Source: Magnetococcales bacterium
GTDB lineage: Bacteria > Pseudomonadota > Magnetococcia > Magnetococcales > UBA8363
Assembly (NCBI GenBank): GCA_015228975.1
Contig: JADGCN010000006.1
Coordinates: forward strand, 1 to 61,167
Reading direction: 5' to 3'
DNA: 61,167 nt
Below the pieces are notes generated by a model. The model was given only the letters and a program-made list of their open reading frames with translations. It did not search any database and was not told the origin of the DNA. This document shows, piece after piece, positions 16,083-25,794 of this stretch (the first letter of the stretch is position 1; every line of letters starts with the position of its first letter). The translations under genes and the position numbers were made by a program.

Positions 16083-16375
16083 TCAATTCCCATCTCAGCC
16101 AAAGTGGCCCGCCATTTTTCCGCTGGCATATTTTCTTTCAGTTCGTTGCACGACCGACAACAGGGTACGCAATTGCTTTTGCTTGTCCGTCCCCCTCGGA
16201 TCAAGGGAGTTTTATGATCCATCGTCAATTCTTTGGGTGGAACACGCTTGTGGCAATAGGCACATTGACCGGTACCGATGCGATTCTTCCACCACGCCGA
16301 TTGTTTCAAAAGTTTGGCCTTGCGCCGTTCCACCTCCAAAAATTCAGGATCAGCGGGAAAAAAATCATGGTCCAT
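16079..16375 (-). CDS. Small HNH endonuclease-domain protein
   Basis: A 98-residue protein that is almost entirely an HNH domain: CAYC, then ELTMDHKTPLIRGG (catalytic His in DH), the central Asn in SKSNCVPCC, and CRSCN closing a four-cysteine zinc site. HNH nucleases occur in restriction, mobile elements and housekeeping, and nothing here separates these options. It is convergent with the HIT gene. Its position beside the AT-rich region with the macro/SEFIR gene makes a link to mobile or defence DNA conceivable but unproven. Confidence 0.85.
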   Translation of the reverse strand: MDHDFFPADPEFLEVERRKAKLLKQSAWWKNRIGTGQCAYCHKRVPPKELTMDHKTPLIRGGRTSKSNCVPCCRSCNELKENMPAEKWRATLAEMGID

Positions 16376-16762
16376 GGCAATCAGTTCTCTCTTTCATTTG
16401 TGGGTGAAGCGGAGCGTGACCTATCTTGATCGTCCCAGCTTTCGTGGCATTTTCCCTCAAAAGATGTGGCACCAGTTTCACGGAACCACTTCGTGAGCGC
16501 AAGTTTCATATCTAAAAAATGGTTCCTTGATGAGCGACTTTTGATTGTGGCGTAGTCAAGGATGACAGTTTTTTCTTGTTTTTTCTGTCGTAATAGAATA
16601 AGATTCTCAATAATCGTTAGCGTTTTTATAAATTATTTATTATTTCATATTGTTAGCCTTGGTTATGATTGGAAGGGGGAAACAGACAGGCTTCCCTGGG
16701 TTTATGTGACAGGGTGTCCTCATGGTTTCTTGGTTTGAAAACAGGTTACGGAGCCAATTTAC
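16376..16762. other. AT-rich gap upstream of the macro/SEFIR gene
   Basis: No gene is evident. The stretch from about 16500 to 16670 is much richer in A and T than its surroundings (runs such as ATAAATTATTTATTATTTC), which suggests acquired DNA and provides promoter-like sequence. The ribosome binding site of the next gene (GGAG, 16750-16753) is at its right end. Confidence 0.5.
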
Positions 16763-17728
16763 ATGACACCAATTGTTCAGATAAAGCTTGGAGATCTTTT
16801 CGAGGGCTCGTCGGATATGATTGTACTCCCATGCTCCACTTCTGGGAGTGTTACTCCCTTTGTTAGAAGGAAGCTTGTAAATTATTCATTACCTTATCCA
16901 TCCAGGAACGAACTTGGTAGCGTAGAGATAATCCCATTTATTGGAGGAGAGAATATTGCTCAATTTGTTGCCTTCGCAACATCTGTTAAACAAATGTCTT
17001 CATCCCTGGATGCTATAGAGGAAATTGGCGCTCAACTCGGTCGTTTTACAAAACAAGAACCATCTGTAAGAATGATTGCTGCGCCTTTATTGGGGGCAGG
17101 GGCAGGAGGACTTGAAAGTAGAAATGTGATTCAATCGCTAAAAAATGGTTTTACGCGTTCAGCACATGCAGGCTCTACACTCATTATTCATGTATTGCAT
17201 GAATCGCTATTCGACTCTCTCAGATCCCTTGGAGCGACAGCCCCTATGGCCTCACGACCAAGGGTTTTTATCAGCCATACGCCTGCAAATGATGATGATA
17301 AAGAATGGGTTAAAGAATTAGCAGTCTACTTGAAAGCACGTGGCATCCAAGCCAGATTGGATCTCCTTCACTTGCACAGAGGAATGGATCTGCCGCAGTG
17401 GATGACCAATGAACTTTCTTTGGCTGACAAAGTTATCATTGTATGCAATGAGAAATATAAACAAAGGTCGGAAGGTCGTTTGGGTGGTGTTGGATGGGAG
17501 ACAATGATCATCCAGGGTGATATTTCCAGATTGCAACCAGATAGTACAAAATATCAGGTTGTTGTCAGAACAGAAGAAATAGAAGACGGTCTTCCGATGT
17601 ATCTCCAGGCGAGATATGCCTTTCATGCCCGTCCTTCAGATGGAATGAATCAGTTCAAGGATGAACTTGTCAGCGAACTTCTTGACATATCTAAAGATGA
17701 ATTCGAATCAACTATGTTTGTACTATGA
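16763..17728 (+). CDS. Macro-like domain fused to a SEFIR/TIR-like domain
   Basis: A 321-residue two-domain protein. The N-terminal half (about 1-155) resembles a macro domain: a first strand VQIKLGDLFEGSSDMIVLPC and the loop APLLGAGAGGLESRNVIQSL. Macro domains bind ADP-ribose and related ligands, though the usual Asn-rich first loop is replaced here by CSTSGS. The C-terminal half (about 167-310) starts PRVFISHTPANDDDKEWVKEL and contains IQARLDLLHLHRGMDLP, ADKVIIVCNEKY and GGVGWE, as in SEFIR/TIR_2 domains; the Glu in GGVGWE is a candidate catalytic Glu of bacterial TIR NADases. Such proteins act in abortive antiphage immunity, so that role is inferred. GGAG lies 9 bases before ATG 16763. Base composition is lower in GC than its neighbours. 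Confidence 0.78.
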   Translation: MTPIVQIKLGDLFEGSSDMIVLPCSTSGSVTPFVRRKLVNYSLPYPSRNELGSVEIIPFIGGENIAQFVAFATSVKQMSSSLDAIEEIGAQLGRFTKQEPSVRMIAAPLLGAGAGGLESRNVIQSLKNGFTRSAHAGSTLIIHVLHESLFDSLRSLGATAPMASRPRVFISHTPANDDDKEWVKELAVYLKARGIQARLDLLHLHRGMDLPQWMTNELSLADKVIIVCNEKYKQRSEGRLGGVGWETMIIQGDISRLQPDSTKYQVVVRTEEIEDGLPMYLQARYAFHARPSDGMNQFKDELVSELLDISKDEFESTMFVL

Positions 17729-17795
17729 TATCTTAATGATGGGGCCTGAAATCTTGAGCTGGGTACCCCTTTACCGACACTTACGACCATGCGGT

Positions 17796-17809
17796 ATTCC
17801 GACCGGAAT
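17796..17809. promoter_or_regulatory. Palindrome upstream of the antitoxin gene
   Basis: ATTCCG and CGGAAT, two bases apart, lie about 55 bases before the Phd-type antitoxin start. Antitoxins of this family usually repress their own promoter by binding such a palindrome, so this is a candidate operator. Confidence 0.4.
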
Positions 17810-17863
17810 TATCCTTTATCATGTCAATAAATAACCTACCTTTGTCGGAAAGGAGATCTGGCC

Positions 17864-18127
17864 ATGAAATTGTCCGAGCAGGTGAAACCCATCAGCTATC
17901 TGAAAGCCCATGCCCCCGAAATCATTCGCGGTCTGGCCGAGGGTAACGATCCGATGATCATCACTCTCCATGGTGAGGCCAATGCGGTGTTGCAGGGTAT
18001 TGACACTTATGAAGAAACTCAGGAGACCCTGGCATTCCTGAAACTTTTGGCTATGGGCAACTGGGAAATCAAGCAGGGAGAGGTGATGCCCGCCATGGAG
18101 ATTGTCAACCAATTGCGCAAAGCGTGA
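17864..18127 (+). CDS. Phd/YefM-family antitoxin, apparently orphan
   Basis: An 87-residue protein of the Phd/YefM type. The N-terminal DNA-binding part reads MKLSEQVKPISYLKAHAPEIIRGLAEG, with the conserved MIITLHGEANAVLQGIDTYEE following, and the acidic C-terminal helix would normally neutralise a RelE/ParE or Doc toxin. A strong ribosome binding site, AAGGAG (17850-17855), precedes ATG 17864. The next frame begins like a RelE/ParE toxin but stops after 18 codons, so the antitoxin probably has no functional partner here. It sits between the macro/SEFIR gene and the 3' end of glnE. Confidence 0.88.
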   Translation: MKLSEQVKPISYLKAHAPEIIRGLAEGNDPMIITLHGEANAVLQGIDTYEETQETLAFLKLLAMGNWEIKQGEVMPAMEIVNQLRKA

Positions 18128-18132
18128 CCTTC

Positions 18133-18189
18133 ATGCGTTTTGAAGTGTTACTGACGAGGAAAATAGACGTAACAAATTCAAACTATTAA
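18133..18189 (+). pseudogene. Remnant of a RelE/ParE-type toxin gene
   Basis: Five bases after the antitoxin stop, an 18-codon frame starts MRFEVLLT and ends RKIDVTNSNY before TAA. MRFEVLLT is the characteristic first beta strand of ParE/RelE toxins encoded behind Phd/YefM antitoxins; the rest of the toxin is missing, and glnE ends six bases later on the other strand. I read this as a toxin gene cut off by deletion. The stretch is very short, so this call rests on the start motif plus gene order. Confidence 0.55.
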
Positions 18190-18194
18190 GTAAT

Positions 18195-21100
18195 TTACTG
18201 TCCATTCCAAGCAGGGCGTCCCTTCCAATATTCAGAGACGATCCGGTCCACCCGCTCCATGTGCCGGTGCAGATGGTCAATCAATTCCGCTCCACTTTTA
18301 AGTTGACACAACCTGGCAAGGCGATTTTGCTCCACCTCCTGATTGGGAATGCGATTTTCCGAGCGGTTGTGTAACAGACGCAGGCGATTTTCCACCAGAC
18401 GGTAAAAATCATACGCTTGCTGAAGGGTGATTCCCGTTTGTTCCGGCAACAAACCCGCTTTATCCAAAGCGTGCAAAGCCCGGCCACAATGGTGCTGCAA
18501 AATTATTGGATGTTTGGCACCATGGATTAAAATAAGAGCTTGCACCAAAAATTCAATGTCCACAACACCACCCAGACTTTGTTTCAAGTCGAGGGTACCC
18601 TTGGATGGTTTTTTTTCATTATAGATACGCAGGCGCATGTGTCCGACTTCTTCAAAGACCTGCGAGGGTTCCCGGGAGCGCAATACCACGGCACGCACAA
18701 CCTCTTGAATCCGCCCCCCCAAGACAGCATCCCCCGCTACAAAGCGTGCCCGAATCAAGGCTTGGTGTTCCCACAACCAGGATTCGTGCTGGTGGTAGTG
18801 GATAAAGGATTCCAGAGAGGTCACCAGAGGCCCGGATTGTCCAGAAGGGCGCAGACGCATGTCCAATTCGTAAAGCAGACCGTGACGGGTCAGTGTGGTC
18901 ACATGAGAAATGATCTTTTGTCCCAGTCTGGCGAAAAACATGGCGTTGGAAAGCGCGTTATGACCATCGGTTCCCAACAATTCCCCTTCACCGCCATGGA
19001 TAAATATCAAATCTAAATCCGAGGCATAATTCAACTCCCGCCCCCCAAGTTTTCCCATGGCGAGGATTGCGAAGGGTACCGGTTTTTTAACGCCATCCAG
19101 AACGCATTGCGGTACACCATGCCGACTGGTCAGCTCCGTCATGGCATCCTGCAATATCTGTTGCAGGATCACTTCTGCGAGAATGGAAATGCGTCCCATC
19201 ACTTCGGCACAATCGGCCAAACCAGACAGATCACGTATACCGATGCGCAACATTTCGGTATTTTTATAGATGCGTATGGCATCAAAACTGTCTTCGGTGT
19301 TTTCAATGGTTTCCAGGCGTTTGGCCAAGCTCAGGCCTAAGGCGTTTTTGTCCAGACACCCTTCGATGAAATCGGCACCGACCAACGCATCGAGTAGGTA
19401 GGGATTTTGCACCAAGAAGTGCGATAATAGGGATGATGTGCCAAAGAGACGCAGCAACAACTCCAGCAACGCCCTGTTTTCGTACAACATGGCCAGATAG
19501 CTGACCCGATGTCCCAGACTTTTAAGAAAATCGCCCATGTGGTGCAACGCCAGGTTGGGATCCGGGGCGTTGAGGATACCCTGAAGCAACGTCAAAGCCA
19601 CCCGTCCATACCACAAGCGATCATGTTCCGTCAGGGCGACCCCGCGTGGTCCATCGCGCAAGGTACTCAGACACGACAAAGCCGATTCGGGAGGTGCAAA
19701 ACCACACGATGTCACCAGGGATGCCGTTGCCGGATCTTTCAGATTGCATTGCAAGAGTTGCAACGCCATGCCATCCGCCTGGCCTTCAACTTCGGATTTG
19801 CCTTCAAAGAACAGGCTGTCGTAGATGGTATGAACCTGCCGGGTAATCTGGGCATAACGTTCTTTCAGTTCTGCGGCATTGGTTAATCCCATCCGCTTGG
19901 CCATCTTGGTATACTGTTCGCCGTCTTCCGGCAGCGAGTGGGTTTGCCGTTCCCATTCAATCTGTAGGCGATGTTCCAAGGTTCGCAAAAACAGGTAGGC
20001 CCGTTCCAGTGTTTGTACCGTATCAGGCGTCAACAATCCCAAAGCTGCAAGTTCCTTGAGACTGGTCAAGGTTTCCCGATGACGCAGTTGAGGTTTTTTG
20101 CCCCCGTGTATCAATTGTTGGCTTTGTACAAAAAATTCAATTTCGCGAATCCCGCCGTAGCCCAATTTGCAATTGCGGGTAGTATCGGCGGCGCTGGCGA
20201 TCTTGCGATCAATTTTTTGTTTCATCTGCCGAATGGCGTCGAGCGCGGTGAAATCAAGATAGCGGCGAAAGACAAACGGCTCGATGTTTTTTAAGAATTC
20301 CGCGCCCAGATCCAGGTCGCCGGCAACGGGTCGGGCTTTGATCATTGCCGAGCGTTCCCAGGTCTGCCCCCAGGATTCGTAATAAATTTCCGCTGAGCGT
20401 CGCGACACGGCCAGATCGCCACTTTCCCCCTCGGGGCGCAAGCGTAAATCAAGGCGAAATACGATGCCATCCTCCGTTGGCTGGCTCAACAAACGGATCA
20501 AATCTTGTCCCAATCGGTTATAGTAGCTTTTGATGGCCAGGGATGACGGACCGGTCGTCTGGCCGTGATCGTCGTCGTAGAGGTAGATCAGATCGACATC
20601 GGAGGAAAAGTTGAGTTCCCTGGCCCCCAGTTTGCCCATGCCCAAAATGCAAAAGCGGCAACGTTGCGGCCCCTGGCCCAAATCGATCATGGGGGGACCA
20701 TGGCGCTGGGAGGCCTGATGATCCAACCAACGGTATCCAGCTTCCAGGGAGGCTTGCCCCAGATCAGACAGGGCATGGACCGTCTGCTCCAGGGAGGCGA
20801 GGCCGGTTAAATCATTAAATCCAATGGATAAATAAGCTTTTTGCTTATTTTTTCTCAAGAAAGCTGCCGCATCGTCCCAGGATTGGGTTGCGAGGATGCC
20901 CCGGGTTAATTCTTCAGGGGAGGGTATGGTGGGGGAGCCGGGTGTTGGCGCTTGATCAAGAAATTCAGGCCACCTTTTGATGAGTTGTGCCAGAAACGGG
21001 CTGTTGCCAAGGAGAGTGATCAAGCCCCGGGAATGGTTGCCTGGACGAAGCCATTGCCTTAAGCGTCGATTGGCTTGGTGGTTTGAGAAATCTTGGGGTG

Positions 21101-21230
21101 TATGGTAATAATCCTGGAGCCAATGGATAACCCGTTGTGGTTCTGCTGTCGAAGCGGTCTCCTCTTGCAACGAGGTGACCTGAGTTGCGTGCAGATCCAG
21201 CATTTGAGCCAAATGTTGCCAGACATCCAT
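18195..21230 (-). CDS. glnE: Glutamine synthetase adenylyltransferase/deadenylylase
   Basis: A bifunctional 1011-residue enzyme that adenylylates glutamine synthetase under nitrogen sufficiency and removes AMP under nitrogen limitation, directed by PII proteins. Two nucleotidyltransferase domains are clear: GMGKLGARELNFSSDVDLIYLYDDD (about 205-230) and AMGKLGGRELNYASDLDLIF (about 725-745). Both keep the D-x-D metal residues. Each is followed by a helical domain ending in HRLQ/RLRLLHN-type stretches. Length is close to the family (about 950-1000). It is divergent from the YhdP-like gene. Confidence 0.96.
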   Translation of the reverse strand: MDVWQHLAQMLDLHATQVTSLQEETASTAEPQRVIHWLQDYYHTPQDFSNHQANRRLRQWLRPGNHSRGLITLLGNSPFLAQLIKRWPEFLDQAPTPGSPTIPSPEELTRGILATQSWDDAAAFLRKNKQKAYLSIGFNDLTGLASLEQTVHALSDLGQASLEAGYRWLDHQASQRHGPPMIDLGQGPQRCRFCILGMGKLGARELNFSSDVDLIYLYDDDHGQTTGPSSLAIKSYYNRLGQDLIRLLSQPTEDGIVFRLDLRLRPEGESGDLAVSRRSAEIYYESWGQTWERSAMIKARPVAGDLDLGAEFLKNIEPFVFRRYLDFTALDAIRQMKQKIDRKIASAADTTRNCKLGYGGIREIEFFVQSQQLIHGGKKPQLRHRETLTSLKELAALGLLTPDTVQTLERAYLFLRTLEHRLQIEWERQTHSLPEDGEQYTKMAKRMGLTNAAELKERYAQITRQVHTIYDSLFFEGKSEVEGQADGMALQLLQCNLKDPATASLVTSCGFAPPESALSCLSTLRDGPRGVALTEHDRLWYGRVALTLLQGILNAPDPNLALHHMGDFLKSLGHRVSYLAMLYENRALLELLLRLFGTSSLLSHFLVQNPYLLDALVGADFIEGCLDKNALGLSLAKRLETIENTEDSFDAIRIYKNTEMLRIGIRDLSGLADCAEVMGRISILAEVILQQILQDAMTELTSRHGVPQCVLDGVKKPVPFAILAMGKLGGRELNYASDLDLIFIHGGEGELLGTDGHNALSNAMFFARLGQKIISHVTTLTRHGLLYELDMRLRPSGQSGPLVTSLESFIHYHQHESWLWEHQALIRARFVAGDAVLGGRIQEVVRAVVLRSREPSQVFEEVGHMRLRIYNEKKPSKGTLDLKQSLGGVVDIEFLVQALILIHGAKHPIILQHHCGRALHALDKAGLLPEQTGITLQQAYDFYRLVENRLRLLHNRSENRIPNQEVEQNRLARLCQLKSGAELIDHLHRHMERVDRIVSEYWKGRPAWNGQ

Positions 21231-21371
21231 GGGTTTTATGTACCTTATAGGAAAAGAGTGACCGCTTGGCTTAAGATTATCCCTGGCGGGGCGCCGAAAT
21301 GCCAGCGTTAAAACGAACCGATTTCACCAGGGTAGTGCGGTCCATCTTACAGGTCACCAGGGTATTTCCCC
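21231..21371. promoter_or_regulatory. Divergent promoter region, glnE / yhdP-like
   Basis: A 141-bp gap between divergent starts must carry promoters for both glnE and the YhdP-like operon. No clear operator palindrome or sigma-54 site is visible. Confidence 0.3.
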
Positions 21372-24300
21372 ATGTCCCAGCAGACAGACCCTTCTCAGAG
21401 TTCGCAGGCGCCACCGGCCCCAAAGCCTGGGAAGAAGCGTTTGTGGTCACGGGTATTCCGCTGGCTGGTTATTGTGTTCGTTCTTGTTCTATCCCTGCCG
21501 GTACTGGGGCTGTTTTGGCTGGTTTGGTTTCCCCCCAACCTGGCACCCCATATTCCGACGGTTTCCCATTATTTGATGGAGCAGACGGGGCTGCATTTTC
21601 ATCTGGAGGAATTGATTTTTTACCCAGGGCTTTCGTTAATTTTAGAAGGAAAAAATATTCGGGTCTCCACCCCTGAGCAGGATGATACCGTTTTGCAAGC
21701 CGAAGCGGTGCAATTGCGTTTTTCCCCGCAACAATGGCTGAAAGGTTGGCCAGCCTTGAGTGTTGTCCTGGATGGCCCCGCTTTGTTGGTGCGGCGCGAT
21801 CGAGACGGGAAGTTGTATTTAGGGGAACATCCGCTGGAATGGTTGTTGGAACGCCGTTCCCAAACACAATCGAAAACTTCCCGCCATTTTTTGCCGGTGC
21901 AGCATGTCGCCATAAGCCAGGCATCGGTCACCTGGGTTGATGAGGGGACCGACATTCCGGCGGAACAGCGGCGACCGATGCGCATGGACAACGTCCAATT
22001 ATCCCTGTTTTTTGAGCCCGAGAAGGTGGTGCGCTTACGCCTGGAAGGTTCCCTGGACGGTGCCGGGGATGTGCATCTGATCGCCCTGGCTAATCGAGAA
22101 GGGACCTGGTCGGGCAAGGTGACAATGTCCGCCCTGACCTTGCCAGCGCTCAGTCCCTACGTGGGAACGGCTCCCCCCCTGGGTCATTTCACCGCCCCGA
22201 TCGCATTGGACATGGTTTATCATTGGTATGTCGGCAAAGAAAGATTTCACGCCCGATGGCGTCTGAAGACAGGGGCGAGCAATCTGGAATTACCCGATCT
22301 GTTTCGTTGGCCATTACCCATCAAGGAGTTGAGCGCCCAAGGTTCCCTCCTTAAGGATCGTACATTATGGGACATTCGGGTTGACCGGTTTCAAGTACAC
22401 AATGTGGATGGTCGTGGGGAAGGTTCCCTGAAATTGACGGGACTGGGGGGGGAGAGACCGGCCATGGATTTACACGCCACGGCCAAAGGGGTGCCCACTG
22501 ACCGGGCCAAAGTCTATTATCCGGCGCATATCATGAGTCCTGGTCTGGTTAAATGGCTCGAAACCGCGTTGCATGGCGGTCACGTGGAATCGGCCAAGGT
22601 GCGCATCAAAGGCCCCATCGCCGACATACCGTTTGCCATTCCTCCGGGCAAAAAGGAACCGGAAACATTATTTACCATTGAAGGTGATGTGCGTGGGATC
22701 GGCTTGACCTATTTTCCCGGAATGCCGGATCTGACACAGGCGCACGCCAAGGTGGCGGTAGATCGCCTGGGAATCACCATCAAGGTTTCCCAGGGGGTGT
22801 TTGGCAAAAGCACCGGGGTTCTTGGCCATGTGGCTATCGCCGACATGGTTCACGATCCCATGGTCGCGGTGGAATCCCACATTCCCAAGGCGGATCTTGA
22901 CTGGGTTTGGAAAGAGGTGGTGGCCAGTCGTGCCGTGCAATGGGACAAAGGGGCCGGGTTACAGGGGAGTCGGATCAACGGTCAGGGGAACGTCCATTTA
23001 AGTTTGTTATTGCCGTTGCAGGATATCAAGAATACCTGGTTCGCCGGTTCCTTGAACTTTGACCAAGTGCGTTTGCATCCCCCTTTTTTGGATACTCCGG
23101 TGGAACAGGGCAAAGGTCGCCTGGATATTGATCCGTACAGAATTACCCTGGCGCTGGATTCGGGGATGATGAACAACAAATCCATGACCCTGACCACCGA
23201 AGCCAAACAGTATCGTGATGCAAAAAAATCCAGCCTTCAAGGACGATTGACCACTTCCATGAAAGAGGAGGAGTTGCGATCCTGGTTTGCCCCGCTTTTG
23301 GGTGAGGAGGGATCGCTTCAGGGGGATGTGGGTTGGTCGCTGGATTTTAAACGTCAAGGGGGCGTTGAGAAATGGAACATCTCCTCAAAATTTCAGGCCG
23401 ATTCCCTTGATATCCAAGGGGGATTGGGCTGGCGCAAAGCCAAGGGGCAACCCGGTGTGGTTACGCTGGAGGGGAAAAGCGATTGGCATGGGGACTTGGA
23501 CATTGCAACGATGCAGGTGGAGTTGGGCAATCTTTCCTGTGCGGGAGGGGGGAAATGGCAATTGCGACGTGGCGATGGCACGATTCATCTCACACGCTTT
23601 CGCCTGGACGACAATCGGGGCACGCTCAACATATCCCATTATCCCAAACGTGCCGGCGAACCTGATAATTGGCAGGTCGATGGACGGCTTAACCATTTAA
23701 ACTTGGCCCCTTTCTTTACCAAAGATGATCCCGATTCCCCCGGGACGCTTCCAGTCAAAAAATCAGAGACGCCCTGGCCCAAGGTTGCGATTGGTTTGCA
23801 GGCGGCCAAGTTTAATATGGCCAATCAGGTTCAGGGGGAACAATTGGACACCCGGATAACCCTCGACAATAAGCACATCATTTTGCACTCCTTGAAAGGG
23901 TTATTGAACAACTCGGAGCAATTCGTGAAGGGAGAGCTTCATTGGCCGGTCAAGTTGGGGTCGGGACCTTACCGTGGCAACCTCCACCTGCAAAGCAAAG
24001 ATGCAGGTTTACTCTTTCGCGGCATGGATTTTCAGGAGAGCTTCATGCATGGGGGGCAAGGTACGGTGGATGTATCATTGGATGGATTCTTGCCACCCGG
24101 GGCCAAGTTGAAACATAATTTGACCGGTAATGCCAAGCTCAAGTTGCAATCTGGAACTGTCAACCGTCTGGGTGTTTTGTCGCAGATTTTGGGATTGTTT
24201 TCCATCACGGAATTACCCAACCTGGTGGTCATGGATCGACCCGACTTGACTGCGGCTGGTTATCACTATGACCAGATCACAGGCCGGGTAACACTGAAAA

Positions 24301-24665
24301 GAAGCGTTGCCAATCTGGACGAATTGCTTCTGGAGGGACCGTCCATGAAAATGGTATTGTCGGGATCGGTTGATTTTCCCAGGAAGCGGTTGCACCTGTT
24401 GCTTGGCATCCGCCCGATTCAAACCTTGGATAAACTGGTCAGTTCCGTTCCATTGTTAGGCACCCTGGTTGCCGGGGATCGCAAGGCGCTGGTGGAAACA
24501 CTGTTTGACATCGGGGGAACCATGGACGAACCCAAGGTTACTATTCGCCCGGTAGCGAGTATTGTTCCCGGTTTGGTGCGGGATTTGCTGGTAACACCGG
24601 ACCCCCCCCCCGAAAATGCTGAAGGGGAAGGGAAAAAGACAGGAAGGGGGAAAGCACAACCATGA
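21372..24665 (+). CDS. YhdP/AsmA-family envelope protein
   Basis: A 1097-residue AsmA-like protein. A Pro/Gln-rich cytoplasmic N-terminus (1-25) is followed by one membrane helix (about 30-58, [22 protein letters not shown]) and a very long periplasmic beta-rich region. This includes a DUF3971-like middle and an AsmA-type C-terminal part (about 850-1070, with [12 protein letters not shown] and [14 protein letters not shown]). YhdP-type proteins are thought to form bridges carrying phospholipid from inner to outer membrane. Length is somewhat below E. coli YhdP (about 1270). The stop overlaps the pdxJ start by four bases, heading a four-gene overlapping run. Confidence 0.88.
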   Translation: MSQQTDPSQSSQAPPAPKPGKKRLWSRVFRWLVIVFVLVLSLPVLGLFWLVWFPPNLAPHIPTVSHYLMEQTGLHFHLEELIFYPGLSLILEGKNIRVSTPEQDDTVLQAEAVQLRFSPQQWLKGWPALSVVLDGPALLVRRDRDGKLYLGEHPLEWLLERRSQTQSKTSRHFLPVQHVAISQASVTWVDEGTDIPAEQRRPMRMDNVQLSLFFEPEKVVRLRLEGSLDGAGDVHLIALANREGTWSGKVTMSALTLPALSPYVGTAPPLGHFTAPIALDMVYHWYVGKERFHARWRLKTGASNLELPDLFRWPLPIKELSAQGSLLKDRTLWDIRVDRFQVHNVDGRGEGSLKLTGLGGERPAMDLHATAKGVPTDRAKVYYPAHIMSPGLVKWLETALHGGHVESAKVRIKGPIADIPFAIPPGKKEPETLFTIEGDVRGIGLTYFPGMPDLTQAHAKVAVDRLGITIKVSQGVFGKSTGVLGHVAIADMVHDPMVAVESHIPKADLDWVWKEVVASRAVQWDKGAGLQGSRINGQGNVHLSLLLPLQDIKNTWFAGSLNFDQVRLHPPFLDTPVEQGKGRLDIDPYRITLALDSGMMNNKSMTLTTEAKQYRDAKKSSLQGRLTTSMKEEELRSWFAPLLGEEGSLQGDVGWSLDFKRQGGVEKWNISSKFQADSLDIQGGLGWRKAKGQPGVVTLEGKSDWHGDLDIATMQVELGNLSCAGGGKWQLRRGDGTIHLTRFRLDDNRGTLNISHYPKRAGEPDNWQVDGRLNHLNLAPFFTKDDPDSPGTLPVKKSETPWPKVAIGLQAAKFNMANQVQGEQLDTRITLDNKHIILHSLKGLLNNSEQFVKGELHWPVKLGSGPYRGNLHLQSKDAGLLFRGMDFQESFMHGGQGTVDVSLDGFLPPGAKLKHNLTGNAKLKLQSGTVNRLGVLSQILGLFSITELPNLVVMDRPDLTAAGYHYDQITGRVTLKRSVANLDELLLEGPSMKMVLSGSVDFPRKRLHLLLGIRPIQTLDKLVSSVPLLGTLVAGDRKALVETLFDIGGTMDEPKVTIRPVASIVPGLVRDLLVTPDPPPENAEGEGKKTGRGKAQP

Positions 24666-25399
24666 TAAAACTCGGGGTTAATTGCGACCATGTCGCCACC
24701 TTGCGCCAGGCGCGTGGGGAACGATATCCAGACCCGGTTGCCTGGGCGCTGGAGGCGGAACGTGCCGGGGCCGATTCGATCACCGTGCATCTGCGTGAAG
24801 ATCGTCGGCATATCCAGGAACACGATGTCATCGCCCTGTTGGCAAGGGCGCAAACCCGAATCAACCTGGAAATGGCGGTCACCCCGGCCATGGTGGCCTG
24901 GGCTTTGGCCCATCCTCCAGCCGATTGTTGTCTGGTACCGGAAAAGCGCGAGGAAATAACGACCGAAGGGGGATTGGACGTTTGTGGTCTGCAAACCAGG
25001 CTCAATGAGGTGGTTCCCGTTTTGCTGCAGGCTGGTATTGAAGTGTCCTTGTTCATTGATCCTGAGGAACAACAGATTCGGGCAGCCGCAATGACTGGAG
25101 CGCGGGTGGTTGAATTGCACACCGGTCGTTATGCTGAAGCCAAAGGAACAGAAAGCCAACTCCGGGAACGGGTTGCATTGCAAGAGGCTGCGCAACTGGC
25201 TCACGGTTTGGGATTGCGGGTCCACGCCGGGCATGGCCTGCATTACCACAATGTTGTCGATGTTGCAGCCATTGCCCCGATCGGCGAATTGAATATCGGC
25301 CATGCCATCGTCTCCCGAGCCGTCTTTACGGGCGTATTCGAGGCCGTTGGGACCATGAAGAATCTTATGGTTACCGGTTTCAGGAATCGCGCTGCATGA
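24662..25399 (+). CDS. pdxJ: Pyridoxine 5'-phosphate synthase
   Basis: A 245-residue TIM-barrel enzyme that condenses 1-deoxy-D-xylulose 5-phosphate with 3-amino-2-oxopropyl phosphate to form pyridoxine 5'-phosphate in vitamin B6 synthesis. Diagnostic stretches: [16 protein letters not shown] at the N-terminus, [45 protein letters not shown] and [12 protein letters not shown]. Overlaps its neighbours on both sides by four bases (ATGA). The pdxJ-acpS order is widely conserved in proteobacteria. Confidence 0.97.
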   Translation: MIKLGVNCDHVATLRQARGERYPDPVAWALEAERAGADSITVHLREDRRHIQEHDVIALLARAQTRINLEMAVTPAMVAWALAHPPADCCLVPEKREEITTEGGLDVCGLQTRLNEVVPVLLQAGIEVSLFIDPEEQQIRAAAMTGARVVELHTGRYAEAKGTESQLRERVALQEAAQLAHGLGLRVHAGHGLHYHNVVDVAAIAPIGELNIGHAIVSRAVFTGVFEAVGTMKNLMVTGFRNRAA

Positions 25400-25794
25400 T
25401 CGTCGGCGTCGGTAGCGATATCGTCAAAATGGCGCGATTGGCCCAAAGCGTCGAACGTTTTGGTGAGCGTTTCCTGCAAAAAATTTTTACGGCGGATGAG
25501 ATTCAATCGTGTTCTACCAAGGCCAACGTCATAGCCTGTCTGGCCAAGCGTTTCGCCGCCAAAGAAGCCTTTGTCAAGGCCTTGGGGACTGGCATGACTC
25601 AGGGAATATGGTTTACCGATATTCAGGTGATTCATGACCCCTGGGGGCGTCCAGGATTACTCTGTTCCGGTGGCGCTGAACAACGTCTGGCCACCCTGGG
25701 TAACGTTTCCGTCCATCTCAGTTTGAGCGATGAGGCGGAGTACGCCGTTGCCTTCGTTATCATTGAAACTACAAACCAAGTGAGTTCACGATGA
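25396..25794 (+). CDS. acpS: Holo-[acyl-carrier-protein] synthase
   Basis: A 132-residue phosphopantetheinyl transferase that loads 4'-phosphopantetheine from CoA onto the acyl carrier protein. The two family signatures are present: [16 protein letters not shown] at the N-terminus (Mg-binding Asp) and [19 protein letters not shown] (Glu of the active site). Length is typical. Overlaps pdxJ and the following ATPase gene by four bases each, so translation is coupled through the run. Confidence 0.96.
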   Translation: MIVGVGSDIVKMARLAQSVERFGERFLQKIFTADEIQSCSTKANVIACLAKRFAAKEAFVKALGTGMTQGIWFTDIQVIHDPWGRPGLLCSGGAEQRLATLGNVSVHLSLSDEAEYAVAFVIIETTNQVSSR

